From NCBI GenBank assembly GCA_022495005.1, contig JAGYXB010001997.1, positions 2,914,001 through 2,978,000 of the forward strand: a stretch of DNA of 64,000 bases, read 5' to 3'. The DNA comes from Rhyacophila brunnea. Taxonomy: Eukaryota > Arthropoda > Insecta > Trichoptera > Rhyacophilidae. Shown here piece after piece: positions 1-11,712 of the stretch. A program made the translations under genes and the position numbers. Each line of letters begins with the position of its first letter. Position 1 is the stretch's first letter. The notes beneath the pieces are model-generated. The model did no database searches. It was not told where the DNA came from and saw nothing but the letters and a program-made list of their open reading frames with translations.

Positions 1-1610
1 CAAAACGAAAACTTTAAATTGCTTTTTTAACGAACTCAGTAAGCTGATAATCATGCTTAAATTTCGTAATCATATTTCGAAAAGCTTAGCTGAGCTTTCC
101 CGACATAGACTGAAATTTTGAAACAATAAGTTATTACCTGCTTATTACATTTTTTGAAAGCCGAGACTAGTCACAGTGAAATCTGGCTAATTATTTTTTT
201 CAAACTAGTTTTTTTCTATATTAACTCTTTAATACTTGGTAACACATAATCATGTAGTTTATTCTCTTGAAATAACCTTTGTGTTTCTATTCCATATAAA
301 TGCCTCATATGATCTTAATTCTTACAAATTACCACACCAGCATATAGCTAAGAAAGACGGTAACCGTGCGTCATTGAATATAATAATATAACAGTGGTTT
401 ATTTTGGGACGATATCGTTTAGATTTTAGATGTAACTTTTTTAAAAAACTTACTTTGACTGTATTATTTGTTTTCCGTGTACGTACAATACAACAATTAT
501 TACTGTGAACAGTGCATTGATTGTAGCTATTAAAGGCGGACGTGCTCAGCGTGGGTCAAAATGGAACTTTTATTCTATTTTCAAAGCATGATCCTGGATA
601 TTCCTTAAACGTTGTAGATAATCTATAAATAATCGATAATAATCCTACGAATAATGATTGCTTTATAATAATTATTGACCTAAGAATAAGGTAGTGTTTT
701 TTTAAATACGCCATTTCTTTTGACATTCCCCAGTGGTTAAGCTACAACATACGGCCGTAGCCATAAATTGACAAACTAAAACTGAAGTAGGGAGTAAGAT
801 CATGATAACGCGCGTGTTTGAACATGTTTATCACATTTGAATGGTCAAAGACATTGCTTATAGTCAGTATCTTTAGAATTATTTTCAAATGTGTTAATCT
901 TGCCCATTTTTTGAATAATAAAATGCCTAATTTTTGTCAAATTTGGGATCACAGAGATTATCAATATAATTTTATATCGTAAATATTTCACTATAATAAT
1001 GTCGACATAAATTATGCTGATTGTTTTATAAATGCCTTTAAAAATTAATAAATGTAAAAAATCTTAACACCACTGCACATTTATGTACTGAAATATGACT
1101 ATATTCTAAAACATTAGAGCAAGAGGTTTAAAAGAATACTATTTTATGTAATAAAAATACTTTATGCAGTCATCAAATGTTTAAAATAAATATAAAAGAT
1201 AATAAGGGTTCAAAATAATGTAAATAGATTAACTACAACGTTTAAGGAATGTCTTGAAAATGTGAAAATGTCTTGTAATGCTTTGAAAATAGCATAAAAG
1301 CTCTATTTTGACGTACGCTGAGCATGTCCCCCCAAGGTAATGTATATCTTATCTTAAGAAGAAAACTTATCTTAAACACAGGGTTGAAAGAAGAATTTCT
1401 TTTAATAATGAAATCAATACTTGCCGGAAAATGATTGAGGTAATTTTACAAATATCAAAAATACGGTTTTAATTTATTTTTTAAACTTGTTATAATTTCA
1501 ATAATACAGTAATCACGTATCTACTGAGTTGATTTCCATTTTTCAGAACATAATATATCCCTTTATTTCCACATTTGTCTCCCTTTTCAGATTTGTCCTT
1601 CATTTTTGCC
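1..1610. other. Non-genic A+T-rich DNA
   Basis: I see no gene, RNA or recognisable repeat in this stretch on either strand. Open frames are short and compositionally ordinary for A+T-rich non-coding DNA. Confidence 0.5.
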
Positions 1611-1621
1611 AAATGGTCACC

Positions 1622-1950
1622 CAGGGAACTCAGAAATAATGGGAACTGAAATACCCAACGGGTAAGGCGATAGCAGGTAACCGACTTGAGTAAGGAAGAA
1701 CCCGGGTTAAACTTACACACGTGTCAAGACTACGTTGTACATCGAATACTAAAAACTGCTCTCAGTTTATGCATTTACGCTCATTTAATGTTGGTGTATT
1801 ACACACACTATTGCACGTGCATAATGCGTGCTTCTTTTTCGTAGGACACTCACACATTCAAAAACCCTGCTTCAACGTGCGGCGTATTAAATATAGCCTA
1901 TCGGTATTCTATTTATTATCTGTTCTGTGTGGTCACCCTATAGATTATTC
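1622..1950 (+). repeat. Dispersed repeat P, copy 1
   Basis: About 330 bp that recur as a diverged reverse complement at 33147-33473. Shared blocks include TGTTGGTGTATTACACACAC, a GTAGGACACTCACACATTC block and CGGTATTCTATTTATTATCT. Homology begins at CAGGGAAC on one side and stops near a TATAGATTAT block on the other. No coding motif, terminal inverted repeat or tRNA-like box is visible, so the class is unknown. It could be a MITE, a SINE lacking a tRNA head, or a fragment of a larger transposon. Confidence 0.75.
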
Positions 1951-3734
1951 GTTCAGGTTTTCTGTAATTCTGTATATTTCATTCGAATTGATGTCTTTGA
2001 TTGATTAAAATTCGATAAAGAGCTTTCGTATAAGCTACAAACTCAATACCACAATATTTTATTAATTATTTATTTCCTAGTAGTGTCCGTTCGTTATTTA
2101 TTGATTTTTGCAATGCAAACTCATACATTATAGAATAATATCATTGTTATATTAAGTATAAATGATATATTTTTAAAATATTAAATTTGCTGGAATAATC
2201 AATCCTGCTGGAATACGCGTAATCATACCCGCAGGAAATAAATCCCGCAGTTAAACAGATAATAGAAGTGCCAAAAAAAGTTTCATGGTCGCATAAAAGA
2301 AAAGCTGCCTCAGGCATATTGTAATAATACAACAGAGATTGATGTATGGCCTCTGCCGCTATTTTATAGACATATTTTATTGAAAAAATATTGAAATCGT
2401 AAAATTGTCAATGCGCCATATCATCCGAAAAGAATTTTTCGCAATAAATAACTCACGGACGTTTTTCAGCAAGTAAAAAGATACAACGAAAAAATGTACA
2501 ATGAACTTTCATACTTAGTTGTTTGAATAGAAGTTTTATAACAATTTCTGTAAGGTCGATGCGGTTTCCTGAAGATAATAAATTTTTACGTATATATAAT
2601 ATACACACGTACTACCAACACTACATCACATTAATTAAAATATATTTTTATTAAATAGTATTAATTTTATAGTATATATGGATATTAGTCAAGTAAGTAA
2701 ATATAATATAATTATACCGATGGGTCAACAGTAAGAATTATTTAACAGTTATCTTGATTAATGAAACAATGATTTGATAAAAATATTAAAATTTGGCATT
2801 TTAAATCATTAGTAAAAATTGATGTACGTTAGTAATTAAATTAAATCGTAGAAAATGGGGTTAAATATTTTTCGATGCACTCTGGAGACGTCCTTAATTC
2901 TATTCTAAATGATGTACGCGTCAAGCATATAAAAATATATTTAAAAGCATAATATGTTGGATGGATAATCAATGGTTTACATAAAATAAAAGCATTAGTC
3001 TATTACTCCAATTCAAATCTGTATGAAAACAACTAACACTGAATTGTGGAAGTTTCTGTACAACGAGTACGAATTGTTTTATTATTCAATCCGCATATAA
3101 GTAATGAGATTACAGCGTGAGGAACTAATGTCATTTTTAAATACTTTGAAATTATTGGGTCTGTAATCGTTGTGATTTTTTAATTTATTATAATCATTTA
3201 AAGTCCGTACTACAGACATTTTCCAATACTAGTACATCATATTATTATATGCATTAATAAAGTATCAGAAAACGTAGTAATTAAATTTATCTGTGTAGTA
3301 AAGAGGATTAATTTATTTTGCCTAGGTTAATTATAAAAATATAATGCAATTATTGTTAAACCATCTAATTTCTTTTTATGGATGGATATTAGCAACAAAT
3401 TTAAAGACATTTTCACTGTACTCTACAAGTCGCATTGATTCTATAAACTCATATTTAAGTGTTTATATTGTTTGAGGATGGTTTGCCAGGAGACTTCAGT
3501 ATCCCACGGATTAATTGAACTGGCCCATGTTATAGGTAGTGATACTCTATCAACATAGCTGTTAAAATAGGTCATTACATTAAAAATACTAAAATCCATG
3601 CTCCAAATTTTAATCACGTTTTGTGCAATACATACGAACATATAAATTTAAATCTATTGTCAAATAAAGCAAACAACGTCACATCTGCTCTTTGCCAATT
3701 TCAGGTACTGCAAACTAATAATACAGCGGTAGTC
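1951..3734. other. Non-genic A+T-rich DNA
   Basis: No supported gene or repeat. A short internal motif around 2189-2250 (variants of CTGCTGGAAT and CCCGCAG) is partly repeated and inverted, too weak to call. Confidence 0.5.
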
Positions 3735-4381
3735 AGATGGCAGAAGGGACCATCTGCAAAATTTTCTGTTTTTAAGTTGTGTTCTACAAAAACTTTGAGA
3801 TGCATTAATCTTCAATGTGGCAAAAGGACACACCTGCAAGTGCACTACAAACACTAAAAATGCCGAAAGAGCCATCTGAAAAATGTAAAAAAATAGCGTA
3901 CTAGATGCCAGTTGGCACTTCTGCCATAGAAACTTCTGAGGATTTTTACAGATGGCACGTTATAATACATCACATGTGGACCATCAAATATGCACCTTAT
4001 GAATAATATTTGGTATAGCTTGGAATTGAAAATACCGTGTCCTCTGGTGGGCTTGTGCAGCTTCTGTGGCCGCATAGAGAACCACTGGTATAGATATATT
4101 CTACAACCTAAAAATATTGATTTAAATACACAATCTCACAATAATGGAAGAATTTTTACTACCAATCTGAACAAGACAAAATCAAACATCTGATAAAATT
4201 GCAATAACATTTTGATGGCAAAAGGGTCCATTAATATCTCGGTTAAACCGAATATAATTATTTTTTTCCTTCAACTAAACAAATAACACCCCAACATATT
4301 AAACAATACTAAAATAAATTGAAATCTTATTTTGGATCCCCTGAACATTCTTAAAAATGACAGATGGTCCCTTCTGGCATA
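3735..4381. mobile_element. Inverted-repeat element (unclassified MITE)
   Basis: The ends match each other in inverted orientation: ATGGCAGAAGGGACCATCTG at the left and the reverse complement of ATGCCAGAAGGGACCATCTG at the right. Related blocks recur inside, such as CACTTCTGCCATAG near 3916 and CAGATGGCACG near 3950, giving a loosely palindromic body. I could not read a convincing target duplication, so neither boundaries nor superfamily are secure. There is no coding capacity. Confidence 0.55.
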
Positions 4382-5029
4382 TGAATACCGAAAAGGTTTC
4401 CTCTCACCAAGCAACCTGTGAAAGAGATTGTTCACTATTCGAGCATATTATAATAATATGGACGATAATCCCTCTAGCGTTGCTTGTTTAATTTTCACGG
4501 GAGAGAAGCTCCGAATAAATGATACGATTCTTGCTTTAATGTCTTTCAATGAAACTACATTTCGAAATCCTCAAGTCTTTTTAATACTGATATTACGGAG
4601 CATTTTATTATTAGGAAAACGGTTGCGTAGACCAATGTTTCGATTAGAGAAAAGTTTTTTTCATTGTCTGAAGGTTTTTCCTGCAATCTCGATTCAGATT
4701 TTGATCTCTATTTCGGGGTTCTAATTTTCTTAAAGATGCCAGTCGAGGTATTTTACTTTATCCATTATTTTCACAGCGGTGCCATCAAGGGACGAGCGAG
4801 CATTTCCGACCCTTGACTTGCTTATATTAAAAAAATAAATTTGAAAAAAGTCCAACACAAATGAAACATAAAATGTTTTTTTTTGAAAAGGTAATACTTT
4901 ACCCAATGGATAAATAAGTAGGTCGCTTATACCAACTCGTTTCCACTGCGTTTAATTTATCGATGTGATTTTGTTGTCATTCACAAAAACTTAATGAACT
5001 ACTGCACATAGCAGCGGAGACATTTGGGT
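4382..5029. other. Non-genic DNA
   Basis: No gene or repeat recognised. A 98-codon open frame at 4428-4724 has no family motif and no codon structure that I trust. Confidence 0.45.
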
Positions 5030-5038
5030 GAGACATAT

Positions 5039-5450
5039 CGTGTCCGGAAACTTGTACGTATGCAGTTTTCCGTATCCCACTTTACTGTGAAATGTTGTTT
5101 CGGAAATATTATGGCCGTATATAAAAAACCGTCCAACCTATTTGGGTCGTATAGTACTGAAATAAAATTCATGTCTAAATAAAACACGGTTCTGCTCGGT
5201 TTACAATTTATAAGAAGCCAGCAGCAAACAAATTTTTAAAATAGCCGATATACTGGATTCTTTGTAAGGTTAGGTTTTCAAGCTTGAATGCATGAATTTT
5301 GCCAAAATCAGCTATGAAAATTGAATTAATGTTCATATTGAATCAAATAAAATTGGAAACCGTATAGTATACGGTCATCTCTTTCAGATAAGAAAGCTTA
5401 CGGCGAACTGTGCCATGGTGAAATATTTTACGTACAATTTAAATGTAACC
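5039..5450 (+). mobile_element. Mutator-like MITE, family R, copy 1
   Basis: Starts CGTGTCCGGAAACTTGTACG and ends ATGTAACC. It is flanked by near-identical 9-bp repeats, GAGACATAT (5030-5038) and GCGACATAT (5451-5459), 8 of 9 matching. The same two ends bound copies at 41211-41582, 54110-54837 and, reversed, 58002-58909. A 9-bp duplication is typical of Mutator-like elements; that assignment is inference because no transposase is present. A short TTAGG-type run (AAGGTTAGG, near 5266) lies near the middle. Confidence 0.75.
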
Positions 5451-5491
5451 GCGACATATTTGGTAGAAAAAAAAATCTGCTTGTCGCATAT

Positions 5492-6427
5492 CTTCTTCTT
5501 ATTGTGCCATCCCCTAGCGGAGGTCGGCCACCATCAAACTTATCTTTGTCGTCTGCTACCCGGAACAGTTCGATGGAGCTGCACTCGTACCAATCACGGA
5601 GGTTCTTAAGCCACGAAGTGCGGTGCCGTCCTCTGCTACGCTTCCCATTGATCTTTCCTTGAATGACGAGTTGGGGAATGCTGTATTTTTGTCCTCTCAT
5701 AATGTGGCCGAGGTATTGTAGTTTCCTGGTTTTGATACTACGTAGAACTTCTCGGTCCTTCCACATTCGATTGAGAACTTCAACATTTGTCACCCGGTCA
5801 GTCCAAGGAATTTTGAGGATGCGTCTATACAGCCACATCTCGAAAGCTTTAAGTCTCCGTGACATCTCTTGGTTTAGCGTCCATACTTCCATGCCATAGA
5901 AAGAATTGAGAGCACATAACAACGTACCATACGCAGTCTCAGACCTAGGTTAAGATCTCGATTGCTAAGGAGGCGTCTCATTTTGAGAAAGGCGCTCCTT
6001 GCGATCTCAATTCTAGTTTTTATTTCCTGAGACTGGTCCCATTTCTCATTGACCCATGTACCTAAATATTTATAATGGGTCATACGTTCGATTGGTTCGC
6101 TGTTAATGACAAAATTTGTGTTGGTGTCTGGTGTCACTGTTTTTGATACTAGTAATAGTTTTGTTTTCTTGATTTTCATTTTTAAGCCATAAGAATTACT
6201 GACCTCATTAACCTTTTCTACCAGTTGATGTAAACTCTTTAAACTATCAGCAATCAGCACAGTATCATCGGCATATCGTATATTGTTTATATGTTTGCCA
6301 TTAACCATAATACCCACCGATTCACCTTGTAAGACTTCCTTGAAAATAGCTTCCGAGTACATGTTAAATAGCAAAGGTGACAATATACACCCCTGGCTTA
6401 CACCGCGACGAATTTTTACCTCTCCAC
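5492..6427 (-). pseudogene. Non-LTR retrotransposon, 5'-truncated reverse transcriptase fragment
   Basis: Minus-strand remnant of a LINE ORF2. From its 5' side it reads an RRGVSQGCILSPLLF block (RT motif 4 region), then the catalytic YADD box (codons at 6264-6275, in INNIRYADDTVLIAD), then a thumb-like region ending in YLG and a C-terminal tail rich in Arg and Trp (SWLKNLRDWYECSS). The frame shifts near 5905-5920: CYVLSIL continues in one frame and YGMEVWTLNQ in another, consistent with a one-base loss. The 5' half of ORF2 and any endonuclease are missing. The 3' end finishes in AAGAAGAAG-type sequence. A 10-bp direct repeat TGTCGCATAT at 5482-5491 and 6428-6437 looks like the target duplication of a 5'-truncated insertion. 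I do not assign a clade. A related copy lies at 62869-63268. Confidence 0.88.
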
Positions 6428-6437
6428 TGTCGCATAT

Positions 6438-7859
6438 AACAAATTTAACTTAACATGGGGAGCAGGTAGAATATAAACGAAACGAAAACCCTGCTTTTTT
6501 ATTCATTTCAACTAGCCGTGTGACGTCACTGTCCAGAGAGTTGCAACATTTCCGGCGATTTTGATTTATGACCGTGTCCCAGTTGAGACGATTTTTTTAT
6601 GTGCGACCAGGCTTATATGCAATATTTTAGTTTGCTTTGAAATTATGGTGGACTTCAAACAATATACGGATTTATCAATGTAATCATAAATACAGTTAAT
6701 ATAATACAACCGGTTTAATAACAATACCTTATAATAAAACGAATATCTTTGGTGGAGTCGTATAACGCGAAAACTGCAATTTATACAATGAGAGAATACC
6801 GTGCAATGAAGTAATGAAGAGAATGATTTATCGAGAGAAACAATCTTTCGTATAGTATGGAACCGCGAACTCGTACGTGATCTAAATTAAAAGAACATCT
6901 CCACTTACAACATTTAACGTCTGCTATAGTTATCAGGATTTCGTTCCAGAAATAATAAGTTTAGAATATTATCATTCATTCACACAGTGAGTTCTTATTT
7001 TGAAAATATTTATGAATGTAATGAGATTTAAATATGGAACAATGTATTTACGCATAGACAAGTATACAAGATGTAAAGTAATAGACCAAATAATTTTCCC
7101 TTCAAAATACTTAGTTTCGTATCCTAATTTCATCAATCGTATTTACATAAATTGTTTTACGACATATGTACGTTTGCATCCAGATTATAGAGCCGTGAAT
7201 ATTGAATAACTAATTTGCGATCATAAAGATCACTTTAAGGTAAGTTCAGTACTATAATTGTTTTATTAATGGTATCTAGCCACAGAAAATGATGCATAAA
7301 CAGTTATGAAATATGCTCCTCTTATTAATAGGTACATCGTATAATTGCATCATTCAAATTTAAAATTGTTCATAGTTTTATTGTATCTTTATTTAATTTA
7401 TAAATGTCCATTTAAAAAAAAATGTGCAAGACTTGAAATCCTTTTTGGTTATATCGAATCGAAATTTGATATTGCAACCACACCGAAGCTCGATTCTATG
7501 TAAATAAAAAAAAAAAGATTTCAAGTTATACCTATACATCTTTATTTTGTCCTGCTTGGTATTCTCTCGCTAGATACGATTAGTAGCAATACCCCAAAAC
7601 TTACAAGAAAGTAAATTACACTTGGAGAATTGTGCTTGGAGGTCGTGGGTCATAAAGACCCTGTGGCTAAGTAAAACAAACCATGTTGTTTGTGTGTGTT
7701 GTGTTTGATCTATTGCAAGGAGCCAATGGGTTGAGCGAATGGTTAACAATCTCGTAAACATCTGTTAATATAAACTTCAGTCTATGTAGTATCATGTTAT
7801 ACTCATGGAAAATATAAATTTTGGTTTTTACTTAATCAGATTCAAAGTATTTTGATTTG
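6438..7859. other. Non-genic A+T-rich DNA
   Basis: I see no supported gene or repeat. A 69-codon frame at 7000-7209 has no recognisable family features. Confidence 0.45.
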
Positions 7860-8247
7860 TTTAAATTTCATCACTTCAAAATCAGACCACCATATCCATT
7901 AAGGGTGAAACATAATCAAACTTCTTCGTCGACCACATCCACTCCTCAGTTAGAGCATGAATCACTGACACTCATCAGTTTACTTGAATTGTCCCAGGTC
8001 ATGCCAGCATTCCGCAGATCCGCCGCATTTACTACGTGGATAGTATTTTGTGGCTTCCCAGGACACCGGAATCCGATTGGGTTGAAGAAATTCTCTTTCG
8101 GGATCAGAATGATCAGCTGAGCTGCCAACGTTGCTTCTTCATTCTCAAACCTCCTTCTTATATCGTCATTACTTCAAAAAATTTAACACCGCAAATCTGG
8201 AACCGGCGAAAATATTTATTCTCGAAGCTCAGTATACGGTTACTCTT
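7860..8247 (-). other. Possible coding debris, unrecognised
   Basis: This stretch is more G+C-rich than its surroundings. On the minus strand it has an open segment at 7946-8128 containing FFNPIGFRCPGKPQNT and NAADLRNAGMTWD. Composition and residue mix look more protein-like than nearby frames, but I do not recognise a family, and the frame is closed on both sides. It may be a fragment of a retroelement or an ancient exon. It abuts the MITE at 8248. Confidence 0.25.
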
Positions 8248-8807
8248 GGCCATCCTCTCACGTAGAAACTAAAATCCGACAAACTGGTTGCCGATGGAAC
8301 TCATAAACTGGCCAGTGACTGATGCTTCGCACACGGGGCTACTGAAACCTAATAATCTCACAACCTCAAACTGTCAAACCCATTGTCTTCCCTACTTCAT
8401 TCGAAGCTTTTCCCGTAATTTCTTTACGGGAATATTCTGGCAGCCCGTAATTATACAGGCAGGAGTATTTCTCAACATCTGCCACATATTTTAAATTAAA
8501 AATCGGTTCGCCCATCTTTAACTTTTGACGTCATGGCTTGTTATTTCTTGTTCAGTGTTACCAATTTTGGTAAGGAAATATGATTTTTCATCGAATCTAC
8601 TGATACTTATTGGTACCACTGTTTAATGGGTGACTGGCAACTGAGAGACTGGGAGACTAGCATGTCGCGTCTCCTCGGTTTCAGTTGCGGAGATTTTGAA
8701 ACTGAGAGAATCCAGTCTTGCCGTCAGCGAGCCGCCATTGAAATACATTAGCTAGATACTGGAGTTTCAGTCTCGTCTTTTTTGAGTATTCACGTGAGAG
8801 GATGGCC
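8248..8807. mobile_element. MITE with 16-bp terminal inverted repeats
   Basis: GGCCATCCTCTCACGT at the left end is matched exactly by ACGTGAGAGGATGGCC at the right end. The 8 bases outside (TTACTCTT and TTAGAGTT) match at only 5 positions, so the duplication is uncertain. Near the right end are repeated CTGAGAGACTGG, GTCTCCTCGGTTTCAGTTGC and TTTCAGTCTCG blocks in both orientations. No coding capacity. Confidence 0.65.
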
Positions 8808-8913
8808 TTAGAGTTCATAAGGTGGCATGACTCGCTACTGTAGATCAAAATTAGCTACAAGCAAATTTAATAGGTTACTATTAAAACACAATGTGTGATG
8901 ATAATATCACGAG

Positions 8914-9686
8914 TAGGGATTCCAATTCCGGGATCCCGAATCCCGTTTCCCCGGGATCCCGAGCTATTTTCGATACCTATGAATCCCGGGATTGATAAAC
9001 ATAATCCCGGGATTTCGGGATTGATTTTTTTATCAATTTTTATGGAAAATAAAATAAAAGCGAAAATATAACAGAAAAAATACTTTTAATAAAAAATAAC
9101 TACATTAGAAATAAACTGAGTTTGAATGAAGTTTGATTTATACCCATGTGTATGTTGCCGATTCATTTTATTTTTTCACATAAATTATTAAAAATGGAAA
9201 GATTGGAAATAAACAATGCTTCGCACTTTTAACAAAGTAATTCCACCATGATATCATACGTTTAACCGCAGTTTCATATTTGGCTGACTTATTAGATTTA
9301 TGAAGCGGAAAGGCCATAAGTACGCCATGATTATTTGCTTTACTATTTTAAATCTCGCTAATCCATTCATTAAGTCTTTACTATCAGAAACAGCAATCTC
9401 CTATTAAATTCACATTATTATTTATAGTACAATATTATTTACTCCATTAAACTTGTGTATTTCCAAGATTGAACGTATACAATATTAACAATAAATGTTT
9501 TAAATAGTATAAATTATACTAGATTTATTTTTGACCGATTTTATCAATGTTATTTGTAAAAATAAAATTTTTATATTAACAATGGAAAAAATGCCAATCC
9601 CGGGACCAGTCCCGGGATCCCGAGATTGTCAAATTGTAATCCCGAAATCCCGGGATCAGAATTTCGGCTCGGGATTGGATTCCCTA
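8914..9686 (+). mobile_element. hAT-type non-autonomous element, family Z, copy 1
   Basis: Begins TAGGGATTCCAATTCCGGGA and ends with the inverted counterpart GGGATTGGATTCCCTA. It is flanked by a perfect 8-bp duplication ATCACGAG (8906-8913 and 9687-9694), the size typical of hAT transposons. The terminal 60-100 bp are packed with AATCCCGGGATT and GGGATCCCG blocks; the middle is A+T-rich. Copies with their own perfect duplications lie at 23807-24508 and 50734-51507. On the minus strand a short segment near 9220-9310 reads like degraded protein (SAKYETAVKRMISWWNYF) and is partly kept in the other copies, suggesting derivation from a coding parent. Confidence 0.9.
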
Positions 9687-9694
9687 ATCACGAG

Positions 9695-10231
9695 TATTTC
9701 TGTCTATTGTTTGTCAAAAATAAGCGAGCAACAATGCACTGCAATTTCGCGAGTGAGACAAATTCTCTATGCGCGATAATCACGCATGAACACTTCAAAA
9801 TCAAAAACAATGGCGCACCGGAAGGGGCAGTCACTCCGAAGCGGGGAGATTTGATAATAACAGCACCTATTGTGTGAAACAATTGCGATGTCACCGGCGC
9901 CCTGCCGGTTTCAAAGGGGTTGAAAGGTGAGAGCGAATTTTCAGCGATTGAAGTCTCGGTACAATACGATTCATCTGTCAAACAGTAAGCGGTATAAAAC
10001 AATGAAGTACATAAGTGAATTAATATATTGAATATACATAATTTGAAAACATCTCATGCACACTAGAAATTATTTTTTGTAGAAAAAAATACAACACCTG
10101 ACAGGACGGGTATCTGCTATCTGATTCGCGCCAGTATGTTTTTCCGAATAAACTACGGGCATCTTAGTTAATATGACAATTTTAACTAGTACCTAGTAGT
10201 TGTTACATGAAATGTTTGAATTGCGTTATAA
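9695..10231. other. Non-genic DNA with a SINE-like scrap
   Basis: Mostly unrecognised. The segment 10060-10150 (TGTAGAAAAAAATACAACAC followed by CTGACAGGACGGGTATCTGC) matches the antisense tRNA-like SINE sequence at 10550-10584 plus 10950-11000, so it is a short relic of that family. The G+C-richer 9810-9920 carries no recognisable feature. Confidence 0.45.
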
Positions 10232-11712
10232 TGTTGGCTATCGGCTTTAGTATATTAAATGAAGGTAGGTATTAATTAATTACTCAATTCATTGGACGCT
10301 TAAGACGCGCCCAGCGCGTAACGATTAAGGTGGCCATTCGATATACTTAGCATGCTATTTGAATGTGGTAATTAAAAAGTAATTATCTAGTCAGCAGTCA
10401 ATGTGTTACTAACCGACGTCACGGATTAGTCTATTATTTAGTTTTTATAACGTTCCTATACTTGCTAATAATTTTTATAAACTATTTCTTTTATTCAACG
10501 AATCAGACATAAGATTTCAGAATGTAACATTCTATTTCTATATACTAAAAATCATTTTGTAGAAAAAAATACGACACCCGACGGCATAGCCCCCACAAGG
10601 GGGGGACTGGCGGGGCTCTAGCCTAGAGGCCCGGGCATAGAAGGGGCCCGGCGTGGAGGGTCGGCCAGCTAAGTGAGATTAACACACATCGCAAATTTAC
10701 TCTGATAGTAAAAAAAGTCGCCCGCGGCGCTACTTTACTTCAAAACTATTCAATTTTTAAAATATGTGGTTGCACGTTGCAATTTGATTTGATATGATGA
10801 TTAATGTACTTACCTAAATGATAATTCCCGTCTAGAATTTGAGAAACACTGCTCTAGAGCGTCACACTACCCTTAACGATAGGTAGGTGGGCCCGCCAAA
10901 GATCCTGGCCTGGGGGCCCGTTTCAAGATGTGGGGGGCATGCCCGACGGGACTTGAACCTGTATCTGCTGGATTCGTAGCAGTATGTGTTTGGAAAAACA
11001 TATTACATTCTGAAATTTTGTGTCTTATTCGTTGAATAAAAGAAATAGTTTATTGAAATATTATATACTTAGTAAAGTTAATGATTAAAAAAACAATCTT
11101 GTACTAGATCCATACATTGCGGCATGTTAGAGGATATTTATTTTAAAAACTAAAATTATAAGAGTAAATGTAGGTTTCCTCCATATAAATTTTGATTTTA
11201 ATATTATTAACACTTAATGTTATTACCACTTTAGGTATAAATAATTAATTCTGAGCTTTGATGTAATGCATAAGGAGTCTGGTAGTTAACAAAATTATAA
11301 GGGTGAGCGAGTATTTTAAATGAATTAAAACGTGACTGTATCAATGTGAAGTGAACGAAAAAGAGCCGTTTGCCACCGTGTCACTGAGTGCTTCACGTTA
11401 ATTGAAATCGTAGCTCTGTGATACGTTATAAACTAAAGTTTGCTTCACCGGAACAGGAAGAAATCTACCTGAATAATCGTATTGAATGATATTTACTTTG
11501 TGATTTTAGAAGTACATTTTAGACGTATTATGAATAAATATAATAATATTTAACTATTTCAAGATTTAAGAATGTTAAAAATAACATTAAAAATTATTAG
11601 CGAGTTCCAGTAATTTACAAAAAAAAATAATCTTGAAGTGATCCGTGACGTCGGTTAGTAATTAAATTAATACCTACTTTGATTTAAAATACAAAGGCCG
11701 ATCGCCAATAGT
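10232..11712. mobile_element. Long inverted-repeat element, family T (composite)
   Basis: The two arms are inverted copies. The left arm has TTGGCTATCGGCTTTAG, GGTAGGTATTAATTAATTAC, AACCGACGTCACGGAT and, further in, TTTCTTTTATTCAACGAAT. The right arm carries these in reverse order and complement up to about 11712. Relative to the right arm, the left arm has about 130 extra bases (roughly 10285-10415) flanked by TTACT, which looks like an insertion. A separate hAT-type element sits at 10585-10941. Part of the right arm recurs at 55410-55580. No transposase is seen, and outer boundaries are approximate. Confidence 0.6.
10585..10941. mobile_element. GC-rich hAT-type MITE nested in the T element
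   Basis: Inserted with a perfect 8-bp duplication CCCGACGG at 10577-10584 and 10942-10949. Ends are imperfect inverted repeats, CATAGCCCCCACA and TGTGGGGGGCATG. The ends are far richer in G+C than the surrounding sequence (GGGGGGGACTGG, GGCCCGGGCATAG, GGGCCCGCC). Removing it would join antisense SINE sequence (ACACCCGACGG to GACTTGAACCTG), showing that it landed in an existing tRNA-derived SINE. Confidence 0.8.
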
